Positions 22,801-34,800 of a stretch of DNA of 64,000 nucleotides are shown here, one piece after another; the stretch's first letter is position 1; each line of letters starts with the position of its first letter. A model generated the notes under the pieces. That model saw nothing but the letters and a program-made list of their open reading frames with translations. It made no database searches and had not been told where the DNA came from. The DNA comes from Charina bottae (lineage: Eukaryota > Chordata > Lepidosauria > Squamata > Charinaidae), in NCBI GenBank assembly GCA_023362775.1, contig JALMGJ010000026.1, positions 2,697,394-2,761,393 of the forward strand. Direction: 5' to 3'. The translations under genes were made by a program, and so were the position numbers.

Positions 22801-25800
22801 CAGGGCTGTTTGATCTTAAAATGTAAGTGATTTGGGGCAGGGACCTGTGGTTTTATCCTGTTCAAGGGGCTTGATGCACTGGGAGCATCATGCTCTGTTA
22901 GGGATGTCTCCTGAGGAATGTTCTGGGGCTGGACTCCACAAAGTTGGCTGAACCAAGGCAAAATCTGCATTGGGGGTTTTTCAGATTCAGTTGCCATCTT
23001 TATACAGGTAGTCCTCGTTTAGTGACTGCCTCGTTTAGTGACTGTTCACAGTTACGACGGTGATGAAAAAAGTAACTTTACGACCAATCCTCGCATTTAC
23101 AACCTTTGGAGGTCTGTAAAGCAAAGGAAAGCTGAAGTAAGATCTAAGCACAGTCACAGTTTCACTTTGCGACCACTTCTTTAACAAGTCCCAATTGTGG
23201 TCACTAAATGAGGACTACCTGTATATATATTTTTTCTACAACTTTATCACTTTTGAAGAATGTTTAGGCTGCAGCCAAGGCTTTGTGCTGGGGGCTGAGG
23301 TTTGCAGAATTAAAGCCGTCTATATGTTTCGAGTCTAGCAATTCGAAAGCATGCAAATGCAAGTAGATGAATAGGTACCACTTTGGTGGGTAGGTAACAG
23401 CGTTCCGTGTGCGTCATGCCCGTCACATGACCGCGGAAGTGTCTTCGGACAACGCTGGCTCTTCGGCTAACAAACGGAGATGAGCACCGGCCCCTAGAGT
23501 CGGACACGGCTGCACAACTGTGCGGGGGGAACCTTTACCTTTATATGTTCTTTTGAGGAGTGATGTCAATCCCACAAGAAGCTTTCAGTTCACAATTTGC
23601 CTTGGTCAACGTTACAGGAATCTTAATCCAAGGCTCCAGTGGCACATTCACACAACACTTTGAAGCTTCACAAATCGTACTGTATCATAGGATTGTAGAG
23701 TTGGAAGGAACCAGATGCATCATCAAGTCCAAGTCTCTGCAGCGTTTATCATGTGCCCAAACAGAGAGGCTATGTTGGTTGGGTCTGTACAAGTCAGAAC
23801 AGCATCTTCCCTCAGTTTTTTAAGATGTGGTAGAAAACGTGCCCAAGAAACGCCAAAGCCCAGTGAATGTTTTGTTGTTTCAAAGCTAGCAGGGTAGCTA
23901 CAGTGAGCCAGTGGCCTCTTGCGCTCAGAAGAGCCAAGAGCAAAGTCAACAAAGTTGCCCAGCTTTTATACAGGATATTGATCAAAGCCAGTTTGAGTAT
24001 GCACGCACGCACACACACACTTAACGGACCCCAAGTGAGTGGGAGAAATTGCTTTACAGCTGGTAGGTTAGGAGACAAGGGAATGACTCTAAAAACAAGA
24101 TACTTGAAACGCAGAGTTGCAGCTTTGATCAACAAGGTTGCCAAAGCTTTGACTGTCGTTCTGGCAAGCTGACCTTGCATTCTGCAGGAGACGGAGTGGC
24201 AGAAATTAGCATCCTTCAGCCTGTTAAATTCTGTGAAGCCCACATACCCTAGGAATTCAGGGTCATCTGAAATATCAAGGGAAGTAACCTGTAAATTATG
24301 GCAGGAATATGACAGAATATTAATGAAATACACCATATAGAATACACAATAACTAAATAATATATATTGCTAATACACAGATTGTCTAATGCAGAGCTTT
24401 CCAAAATTTTCATGTTGGTGACACACTTTTTAGACATGCATAATTTCGCGACACACTCTTACAGCAGGGCACAAGGCAGGCACTAGGACCTGTGTGGAAT
24501 CACAGCAGGTTTGGAGGGAGCAGGGTACAAGGCAGGCACTAGGACCTGTGTGGAATCACAGCAGGTTTGGAGGCAGCCAGGCACAAGGCAGGCACTAGGA
24601 CCTGCGTGGAATCACAGCAGGTTTGGAGGCAGCAGGGCACAAGGCAGGCACTAGGACCTGCACAGAATCCTGGCAGGTTTGGAGGCAGCCAGGCACAAGG
24701 CAGGCACTGGGACCTGCGTGGAATCACAGCAGGTTTGGAGGCAGCCAGGCACAAGGCAGGCACCAGGACCTGTGCAGAATCACAGCAGGTTTGGAGGCGG
24801 CAGGGCACAAGGCAGGCACTAGGACCTGCGCGGAATCACAGCTGGTTTGGAGGCAGCCAGGCACAAGGCAGGCACTAGGACCTGCGCGGAATCACAGCAG
24901 ATTTGGAGGCAGCAAGGCATAAGGCAGGCACTAGGACCTGCGTGGAATCACAGCTGGTTTGGAGGCAGCCAGGCACAAGGCAGGCACTAGGACCTGCGCG
25001 GAATCACAGCAGATTTGGAGGCGCAAGGCATAAGGCAGGCACTAGGACCTGCGCGGAATCACAGCAGATTTGGAGGCAGCAAGGCACAAGGCAGGCACTA
25101 GGACCTGCACGGAATCACAGCTGGTTTGGAGGCAGCCAGGCACAAGGCAGGCACTAGGACCTGCGCAGAATCCTGGCAGGGCTCGGAGGCAGCAGCAGCC
25201 GCGACACACCCAGACACTGCAGCTGACACACTAACATGTCCCGACACACAGTTTGGAAAGCTCTGGTCTAATGTCTTCCACAGTGGGTTTGGCATTTCCT
25301 CCCTTCCTCCCTCCCTCCCTCCCTCCCTCCCTCCCTCCCTCCCTCCCTGATTTGCATCCTGCCCACTTCCACAAACTCTGGGCAGCAGGTAGAAAAATAA
25401 ATTGATAGATCAAACAGGACAGGTGGATTCTGTGAGGAGATGGTCCTGCTGGTAATTTGGACCACCCCCCAGCCATGTAGATCTGAGTCGATGCCAGCAG
25501 CAGCTTGAGTTGTACACTGAAACACATGAGTAACTGGTATAGCCCTGGCAGAGTTTGTGTTGCATGCTGAAGTAGTTCTTACCCACTAGCATGGGATCCT
25601 ATTGTGTGAATCTACTCCGTTTAGCTCAGGTTCCACTGTACTAGAAAACTGGTTAATTCAATAAGCAATTTAAGGGAGTTGGGTGAACACCACCCTCATG
25701 GTTCAACATGATGGCCTGTTTCACACCCCAGGCTTTGGCTTAGCCACTGTGGTTTGTTAACCGTGATTAATGGCTCGGTGCTGCCTGTTTGTGAAGCAGC

Positions 25801-28800
25801 TCGAGCTGTTGGTGCAAATCTCTTTCCAGGTGTCTCTGGAATACAACCCAGGCTGGCAGACCTCTGCTGTGAATCTCCTGCACACCCGAGCAGTGGGGCT
25901 CAATGACACCATTCATTACATCTGGAGCACCATTGGGGCGCCCACAGCGTTGCTGGTGTACACCGGAAGCGACAGCAGCACGCTGCACGTCAACTGGACC
26001 CAGCTGCTCTCCTCTTCTCCAGCCGGAGCCATCCGGGTCGAGCCAGCTGATCGTGTCTTGTATTCCTCGGCCGTTGTCTTTACAAGGGTGCGTCCAAAGG
26101 GTGGCTTTGGGGAGTGAGGGTGGGGGGATAGGGACGCAGCCGCATCTGGGTGGGGTCCGTAGCATCATTAGCATCATCATCATCATCAGTTCCAATGAAA
26201 CTTTAATCAGAAGTTTCATCAGAGGGAGAGGGAGGGTGGAAAAAGAAAGAGTGTTCATGCATCTCAGTTGTGATTCAGAACACGTGTGGGTGGGTATGTA
26301 GCACCTGTTAGAACCTCCTTAAGTCAAACATGATTTTCCCTGGGATGCAGCAGCTTTTGCGGTGTGGCTGGCAGATGCAACGTGACCACTCCTGCACGCT
26401 CTGAATCGGCTTTTGCCCTTTGAATCTGGGTTGCTGAACAGTCCTACAAGACTGTATTAAAAGGCTAGTAATAATTATAATAATGTGTTAGATCAGAGCT
26501 TCTGCTTGCGTGTCTGAGCAGACTGGAGGTTTCTAAGATCTACTTTGTGTTTTTTATACTTGAACCCTGGGATTCTTCCAATGGAAGAAGAAGTGGCTGG
26601 AGAAAGAAAGTTCCCCTTGCTTTGATTAACATGTGCTCAGTCTAATGCAGGGCTTTCCAAACTCTGTGTCGCGACACAATACTGTGTCGCCTGGGGCACC
26701 GAGTGTGTCGCGTGACAACCCGGAAGCACTGGCGGCAGCGGTGCTTCCGGGTTGCCGCGTGGCGGCAGCGGCTGCCGTTTCAAAAGGGCAGACTCCGGGG
26801 ACCCCAAAAATGCCCTTGGTTCCGGCAGGGAGGCGAAAAGCCTCGCCCTGCACGCACGCTGCCGGGCTTTCTGGCGCTCAGCTGATGCGCGGGGAGAATT
26901 TCCACCCTGCCCCCCCGCACCAATCAGCTGTGCGCCCGAAAGGCTGGCAGCGCACGCGCAGCGAGACTTTTCACCTCCCCGCCGGAACCAAGGGCATTTT
27001 CGGGGTCCCCAGAGTCTGCCCTTTTGAAGGGGCAGCCGCTGCCGCCACGGCGGCAACCCAGAAGCACCGCCACCGGTGCTTCCGGGTTTTTGCGCGCCAC
27101 ACTGGCGGCGGCGCTTCCAGGTTTTTTTGGGCCGGCTGTTGGTGTGTTGCCAACGGCAAAAGTTTGGAAAGCCCTGGTCTAATGGGTTATCTCAGTGTTT
27201 CTCAACCTCAGCAACTTTAAGATGTGTGGACTTCAACTCCCAGAATTCCCCAGCTGAGGGTGAGAAATACTGGGGTATCTGAACCTGGATCACAGATCAG
27301 ATTGCTGTTAAGGCTAAGGAGTTTAACTGTAGTTTGTATCCACGGTTTATCTTGGCTCCCAGAACCAGGAGGAAGCTGTTCTGAGCTTAACCCTCGCTTT
27401 TTGCCTCTCTTTGCATTTCTTAGGATTGTGATAATTATTTTCACCTCTACGTGCATGGAAGAGGAGGTGAAATGGGAGCTCGATAGGGGTGCTTCCCCCC
27501 GTGTATCTAAAATGGTTTGACCCCAATAGGGTTACTGCCGGTTTGGTACTGTTTGTTTTAATTACACTGAAAAAAAACATCCTAACCAACTAGAAGCATT
27601 GTCCATACTGCTGACACAGAGTCTGCTGGGATAGCCGCCAAAAATTTATTGGATTTACTGAGTTAACCACAAGTAGCTGGATTTAGACATCATATAAACC
27701 ATGGTTTGCAATCCTTTATGTTGTGACCTGTGGTTACAACAATAAACTTTACTACTACTGCAATCCTAACACGGGTCTGAGTTCCTCCGGCACTCAAAGA
27801 AATGAGCAAACGGCCCGCCCGTGTTTGGTTTGGGGAGTTGTGTGAGCCCAGTCTGAGATTGCAAGGCAGTCTGCTGCCTAAACTGGCAAAATGGTGGCTT
27901 GCTTGTGGCTTAGGATGTGTGAACTCAGGCAGTTGTAGCTTATTTAATAAACCAGAGCTTTGTTACATGGATGAACCCAGTCGTGCAGTCACTTACATTT
28001 GAACGTGAACGTTGCAGCTGTGGGAATATGACGGCACCAACACGTCCGACCTCTCCAAGGTTCACGCGGAGCACTTCTATCCCAGCTACAATCTGGCTAA
28101 CTTCACCTGGGCCAGCCTCGAAGGCCGGCTGAACAAAACGGCTCTCACCGCGGAATTTCAAGGTGTGAGCTCGGGCCGCGAAGGAACGTTTTGGAACGGG
28201 AGCATCTCTTTCCAGGTAAACTGGGGGGGCGGGGGGGCGGGGGCTGCTTCCCTTTGAAAATGGCACCTGGGTGGAATTACAGGATACGTAGCTGGGCTGG
28301 TGCAGGGTCAGCCCCTGAAGAAATTGGTCTCACCTTTGAGCAAGCGCTTCTGAAAAGCAAGTTTCTAGTTCACAAGACAAGCTGGAAAGCAAACAAGGAA
28401 TATGTTGGATTCTGTCTGCCGTTACATAACTTCATTGGCAATACCCAGTGCTACAGAGCCTGGCAATATTTCTGGTGGGGCAGGAACCCCTTCCCCGCTG
28501 CCAGCACTGCAGTGAGTATTCTGGGTAATATGGTTAGCCTCTCTGATGCTTTCTTTCCTTTCTTTCGAGAATTAGTTAATTTTACACATCTGTTTCGCTC
28601 TGGGGGGGGGCAGGAAATGGGGAACATTCTGCAAGCACAGAATCTTAAAATCAGGGTTGGGTTGGCAGGGATCCTGGAGGTCTTCTAGTCGAGCCCCCTG
28701 CCCAGTACAGGAATTGTCTATCTTTATATCTAATTAAATTGGAATGATGTATTGTATTTTATATGCTTTTAATTAATCAATTTTGTTGTAAACCGCCCAG

Positions 28801-31800
28801 AGTCCCCTTGTGGGGGGAGATGGGCGGTGATATAAATTGAATAATAAAAATAAAAAATAAATTGTCAGACCATCCCAGGCAAATGGTTGTTGATCCTCCA
28901 GCAATGAAGCCCCCCCCCCCCCCCAAATTCCAGGAGGGAGGCTGTTCCCCTCCCACTGCCAGGAATTATTTCAAATTTGGATCTCCCTCCGAAAAGCTTC
29001 CACCTTGGTTCTTCTCCGACCTTCGGGCACTACAGGAAACACCCCCCCCGCCCTGTGCCATCCCTTCACGTATTGGAAGACCCCTATCCGTCTCCCCTTA
29101 GCCGCCTCTTCCTTAGGTTAAATATCCCTCGTTCCTTTAACCACTCTTGATAGGCCCTCACCATCTTCGTTGCTCTTCTCTGCACCCTTTCCTTTTTCCT
29201 TGTGACCTACAGGTAGTCCTTGCTTAACGACCACAATTGGGACTGGCATTTCGGTTGCTAAGCGAAGTGGTCATTAAGCAAATCCGACCTGATTTTACGA
29301 CTGTTTTTGTAGCAGTCGTTAAGCAAATCACTGTGGTCATTAAGCAAACCATGTGGTCATAAAGCAAATCACGCAGTTCCCCATTGATTTTGCTTGCCGG
29401 AAGCTGGCTGGGAAAGTCGAAAATGGCAGTTACGTGACCACAGGACGCTGCGATGGTTGTAAATGCAAGCCGGTTGCCAAGTGCCTGAATTGTGAGCACG
29501 TGAGTGTGGGGACCGGTCGCAAGTCGGTTTTTCCAGCACTGTTGTAAGTCCAAACCGTCACTAAACGAATGGTGGTTAAGCAAGGACTACCTGTACACTC
29601 AAGGGGAAGCTTTAATATTAAAGGAGTGTGCAAAATGTTTAGCTCTGAACAGTTTTTGCACACCCTTATGGAGTTGTTATATAGGTCGAATATGCAGGCA
29701 GTAGGCATATTTAATTTAATGATAGTCTTTGTTTTATTGTAATCAGATGAGATTTAGGGCTTCTCCCGCCTTTGCCCCTGTCTTTGGCTGGACCTCGCCT
29801 GTGTTTTGGGGTGTACCCCATCCAAAGCCAAGTATGGATGCCCTGGAAAGGCACAGACGGTTGGTGGGGGGAGAGTGCAACTGGCTGATCTTTTCCAGCC
29901 CGCTTTTCGTTGTCCAGCGTGCCTTGGCACACACATTGGGTGGTTTGTGCAACACACTTGGCTTGGTGAGTGAATTAGCCCGGGGGGGGGGGCACAATAT
30001 ACAGCAGTGTTTCTCAACCTCAGCCACTTTAAGCTGTGTGGACCAACTCCCTGTCAGCCTCGCATGTTCGTCGGACAGGCTTCTCTGAATGCGGCACACG
30101 TGTAGATTGCTGGCCCTGCATTTCCTTGCTTCCAGACGCCAGCCTCCCGCTCGGCATTCCGGCAGAGATTGCCAGGAACTCTGATAAGCACCTGCTCTTT
30201 CAACGGACATTCTGTCAGGCGGGGGAACGGGAATTGGAGTGGGAACTGAATTGTTATGTCTTAACTGTGGCTGATGTCAGAGGGACGTTTTGGTAATGCA
30301 GCTTTACGCGCGAAAATCTTTATTCGAGGCTTCGCCTCACCTGAAGTGTACTGATCCTAAATAAATGAATCTTTTAGAGCATAGCTTTCCAAACTCTGTG
30401 TCGCAACACAGTACTGTGTCGCCTGAAAACATGGAAGCGCTGATGGTGTGCCGGCGCGCCATCAGCGCTTCCGGGTTTCGCGCGACACACCTGCACACCG
30501 CCGCCGTTGGTATGTGTCACCAACAGGAAAAGTTTGGAAAGCTCTGTTTTAGGGTAATCGCCTGAGGGATTTCTTGATCGGGAATTCTGACACTGAGGGT
30601 TATCACACTCCCAGAATTCCCAGCCAGCTCAGATGGGAGTTGTCAGGGAGACACAGGAGGAGGGAGGGGGGAGCCTGCCCGTGTCAGTCAAATGGGGACG
30701 TAGCTCAGAAAGCCTCGCCTTCTTCCCTAAACGCGTCAGAACAGCTCCGCCCTAGTTGGGCTCATATCCTTGGCTTTCTCAGTGCACTATTAGTTTAGCA
30801 GGATTTCTGTATGTAGGCACCAATAAACACTAGAGACTGGATTCCCTGCCTCGGCGTGTTATTACTGCACCTACTCAGGACAGGAGTTGAAGTCCACACA
30901 GCTTAAAGTAGCTGAGGTTGAGAAACACTGATATACGGTATTGAATCCTAAGTGAGACAGGCTGTTTTTGCACGTCCTCCTTAACCAACCCCACAACAAA
31001 CCACGATTAGCTCTAACCCAGGTTAGGTGGTGAGGGAAGGCAAGGATGGTGGGACTCTGGTCAGTCGGGCCGCTTCCTCCTGCCACTCCCATCTCTGCCC
31101 CCCCAGGTGACGGCGTACGAGGAGGGCAGCCGCGACGACCCTCTTCCGCGCCTTCTGCACAGCGCCAACAGCTCCAAGGTGGAGTTCGTCATGCAGGGCG
31201 TGGCCCCCCGGGGCAACCGCTCTCGCTTTGCCCTCGAGATCCTGGCGGTGGAGGAGGGAGGCCGGCGGAAGCAGCTGCAGCCGGTCCGCTCCATCGATGA
31301 CGAGTATACTCCGACAATTTTCGAGGTACGGCCTTTGCTGTACAGCAAGGGCAGCAGCGTTCCGTCCAGCCGAGAGCCTGGCTCCTGGGTGCTCGGCCAT
31401 CGTTTGCGCAATGAAACGCTGGCTGGATTTCCACCGGGCTTTGAGGCTCAGGGGTTTCCTGCAGCTTCCCAGCATCCTTTTCCGGCCTCCAAGCTGGGGG
31501 TGGGGGCAAAGGTTTGTATTTCTGGCAGGCCTAAAGGGTGAGATGGGAGCCATCGGCTTTGCTAAGGCCTCCATTTCACCCATAAAGTGCCCTGGAACCT
31601 ACCCTCAAAATGGGTCCTAACCCCCCCTTCCTTGTGGAGTGCGGCCCTCAAGTTGTGCCCCCTTGCTACTAGCCCATGATGTGGTTGCTTGTCTGTGGCT
31701 TCATGTGCAATGTGCACTGTACAAAGGTAAAGGTTCCCCCCGCACATTTGTGCAGTCGTGTCCGACTCTAGGGGCCGGAGGGAGCTCCCACACTCGCCCC

Positions 31801-34800
31801 AGCTCTTGTCAACCTAGCAATTCGAAAGCATGCAAATGCAAGTAGATGAATAGGTACCACTTAGGTGGGTAGGTAATAGTGTTCCGCACGCGTCATGCCG
31901 GCCACGTGACCGCGGAAGCGTCTTCGGACAACGCTGGCTCTTCGGCTAACAAACGGAGATGAGCACCGGCCCCTAGAGTCGGACACGACTGCACAAATGT
32001 GTGGGGGGAACCTTTACCTTTAACCTTTTATTCAACAGAACATGGTTAGGCAGGCCATAATTTAGTGCAGAAGCCTTGATTGCTCTACTTTTTATATCTA
32101 GGGTTCCCATTTTGTGGGTCACAGGAGGTGCTCAGAAGACACGCGGCCACGGGTTTTGGTTAGTGCGAATGTGCCCAATATTAGTCAGGTTCATACATCC
32201 AACCCAAAATGTGGTTTTAGTTTTGTCTCCGTGTATAGTGTGAAGCAAGCTCTTGTTTGCAGCTGAAAAAGTGTGAACCCATCCAGTTATGGTTTGTTCA
32301 CTAAACCATGATTATGCATGTGTGATAGGTTCTTCTCTCAGCTTGTCGGAGGCTGCCACTGCTCGGTTTAAACTTTCGAGGTCTTGCATCCCCTACCAGA
32401 AGCCACTACACCAGTGTTTCTCAACCTTGGCCACTTCAAGCTGTGTGGACTTCAACTCCCAGAATTCCCCAGCCAGCATAGCTGGCTGGGGAATTCTGGC
32501 AGTTGAAGTCCACACAGCTTGAAGTGGCCAAGGTTGAGAAACACTCCACTACACACAGAAGATGCCAAAAAAAATCATTCAAAGCTTCTTGTAGCTTCTT
32601 TTTAGCCAGGGTTGAAAGGCACGGCCAGGTGAACAGTTTTAAACAAACCGTCGGTCAGCCAAATAGGCCTGCAAGCCAGAGTTAATGAGTGGGATCAGAT
32701 GCATCAAAAACTGTGGGGATTGCATTGTCCGGATGCAGCTGGTGTTGGGGGCGCTCTCACAAAACGATTGCCATACAAGCACATGCCCGCCTGCCCAGAA
32801 TGGAGGCCCCAAGACACGGGTTAGCAAAGTCTCCTGTCCATGGCGCATCTCATCTTTATCTCCAGCCTTCCCATCCGCTTCCTTGGCTCTTCTAACAATG
32901 GCATCTCTTCCTCGTTCCTTTCCTCCCTGGCCAGATGGCCCAGCTGATCTCTCAGCCCCATAACGACAGCTTTGGGTCAAGCTTCCTGCAGTGGAAGACG
33001 GCCGCCTACAGCTCTCAGAATCCCCGGCGGGAAGACACCGTCCACTGCCAGTATTACCCACTTGAGGTGGTCAACACCACCGGTCCGGAGTTCAGCATTC
33101 TCCGGGCCTTCTTTGGGGAGGACGTCGAACGACGCTGCAGCCTGTCGGCCGTCAATGTCTCCTTTGGCAGCGAGGACAACGAAGCCTATGAAGAAAAGGG
33201 ATACTTGAGTTGGTGAGGATCCATTTGGGGAGCTGGCTCCCTGCCAGAAGTGAGGGGTGGGGGTGTCTCTGCCCTGGACCACCGTGAGCCCCTTCCTGTG
33301 GGTTGAGCTGCGTCATTTTGCAAACGGGGGGTCTCCTCCTGCGCTGATGGTTGGCGATGGTTTCAGACAGCCCAATTCCCCCAATCATATGTCGGCCAAG
33401 CAGCAGCTGCTTCGCTGCTCATGATAAATAGATTGTTTCTGCTCTAAGAAAGTGGTGGGCAACCTTTTGGTGGCCAGAGGTTGGGTTAGGGGTAGAGGTG
33501 GCAGGGCAGGCATCTTGATTTTTAACTGTTTGACATCTTCCATGTGTCTCCTAGCTTAAAACGGCAGGGAACTGGGCCAATCGTTTTCAGCAGCCCGGAT
33601 CTCTGTGGGTGTGGGGAGTGGACTCCAAGCCCCATCTCAGCTGCAGTCTCCCACTCCTAGTGAAATACGTGGGGCCCACGCCGTGGGAAGAACCGGGAGG
33701 GAAACGGGTGAGGGACTTGAAGAGGATTTCAGCTTAGGGGAGTAGGGTTGGGGTTAAGGAAAGGGGCCAAGGCATTTGAAGCGCTGGTGGCTGGGGAGGG
33801 CTGGGCAGGAACGAGCTCGCAGTGGGGCCAGCCAGGGTCCCAAGAGGGGGGTTGACAGGAAGAGAAACTTTTGTAGGCTTCCAAAGTGATCAAGGAAACA
33901 GAGCTGGGGTTTAAAGAGAGGCTGGGAATTCATACATTACCTGTGTTTATTCCTTCTGAAGTAACAGAGTGTTGGAAAGAAATTACGTGAAGGGTCTCTT
34001 CATTTAAAAAAAAAATGAGCCAGTTTGGTAGTCAGCAGATTTCCAGATTTTAACGCGGTCTTTTCATGCAAGAGTACCTCTGGACTCCATGTGGCCCCAG
34101 CAGTGTGCCTTGATGATAATAATCATATGCTGCAGTAGCTGGCAACTTGCTGGACAGATAGAAGGACCAATGAGAAAGAACTAGATAAAATAGGGAAATA
34201 TAAAGACCTTCAAATAGAGATCAAGCGAATGCAGAAAAAGAAAGTTGTGGTGATGCCAATAGCGGTTGGTGTGCTTGGTACCTTCCCAAAAGATCTGGAA
34301 AAGAAGCTGGGCACGATAAAAATGGGCAGAATCTCAATGCATGAGTTATAAAAATTGCACGACTTGGAAAAGTGCTTATATTACAACTATATCTTGAGCT
34401 ATCCTAGATCTTTGGGAAGGATCCAACAGACAAAAGTATCAAAGGCTGTTGTGGGTCTTCCGGGCTGTGTGGCCGTGTTCTGGAAGTTGTGGTTCCTAAC
34501 GTTTCGCCAGCATCTGTGCAGATGCTGGCGAAACGTTAGGAACCACAACTTCCAGAACACGGCCACACAGCCCGGAAGACCCACAACAGCTATCGAACTC
34601 CGGCCGTGAAAGCCTTCGACAATACATTAAAAGTATCAAACCCAGGCAGACCAGTGTTTCTCAACCTTGGCCACTTTAAGACGTGTGGCCTTCAACTCCC
34701 AGCATGGCTGGCTGGGGAATTCTGGGAGTTGAAGTCCACACATCTTAAAGTGGCCAAGGTTGAGAAACACTGTGGTAGACCGTGTGTGAATAGCAGTAAT

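Larger units (their letters stand above)
30005..30930. mobile_element. Palindromic hAT-like MITE split by two LTRs (nest)
   Basis: The left arm (30005-30051) and right arm (30608-30640 plus 30883-30930) belong to one ttcaactccc-family MITE. The outer flanks are atatacag / atatacgg, a 7-of-8 duplication, proving they are one insertion. GLMP intron 3. Confidence 0.8.

Noticed and set aside
24567..25157. Repetitive open frames in several phases (also at 46130-46891 and 11279-11534)
   Set aside because: These are translations of the 56/61-bp minisatellite. All frames lack stops because the unit lacks them. No start context, homology or exon structure.
26633..27220. 195-codon frame
   Set aside because: It spans a hAT-like element with an internal hairpin, and part of the same peptide recurs because of the inverted and duplicated interior.
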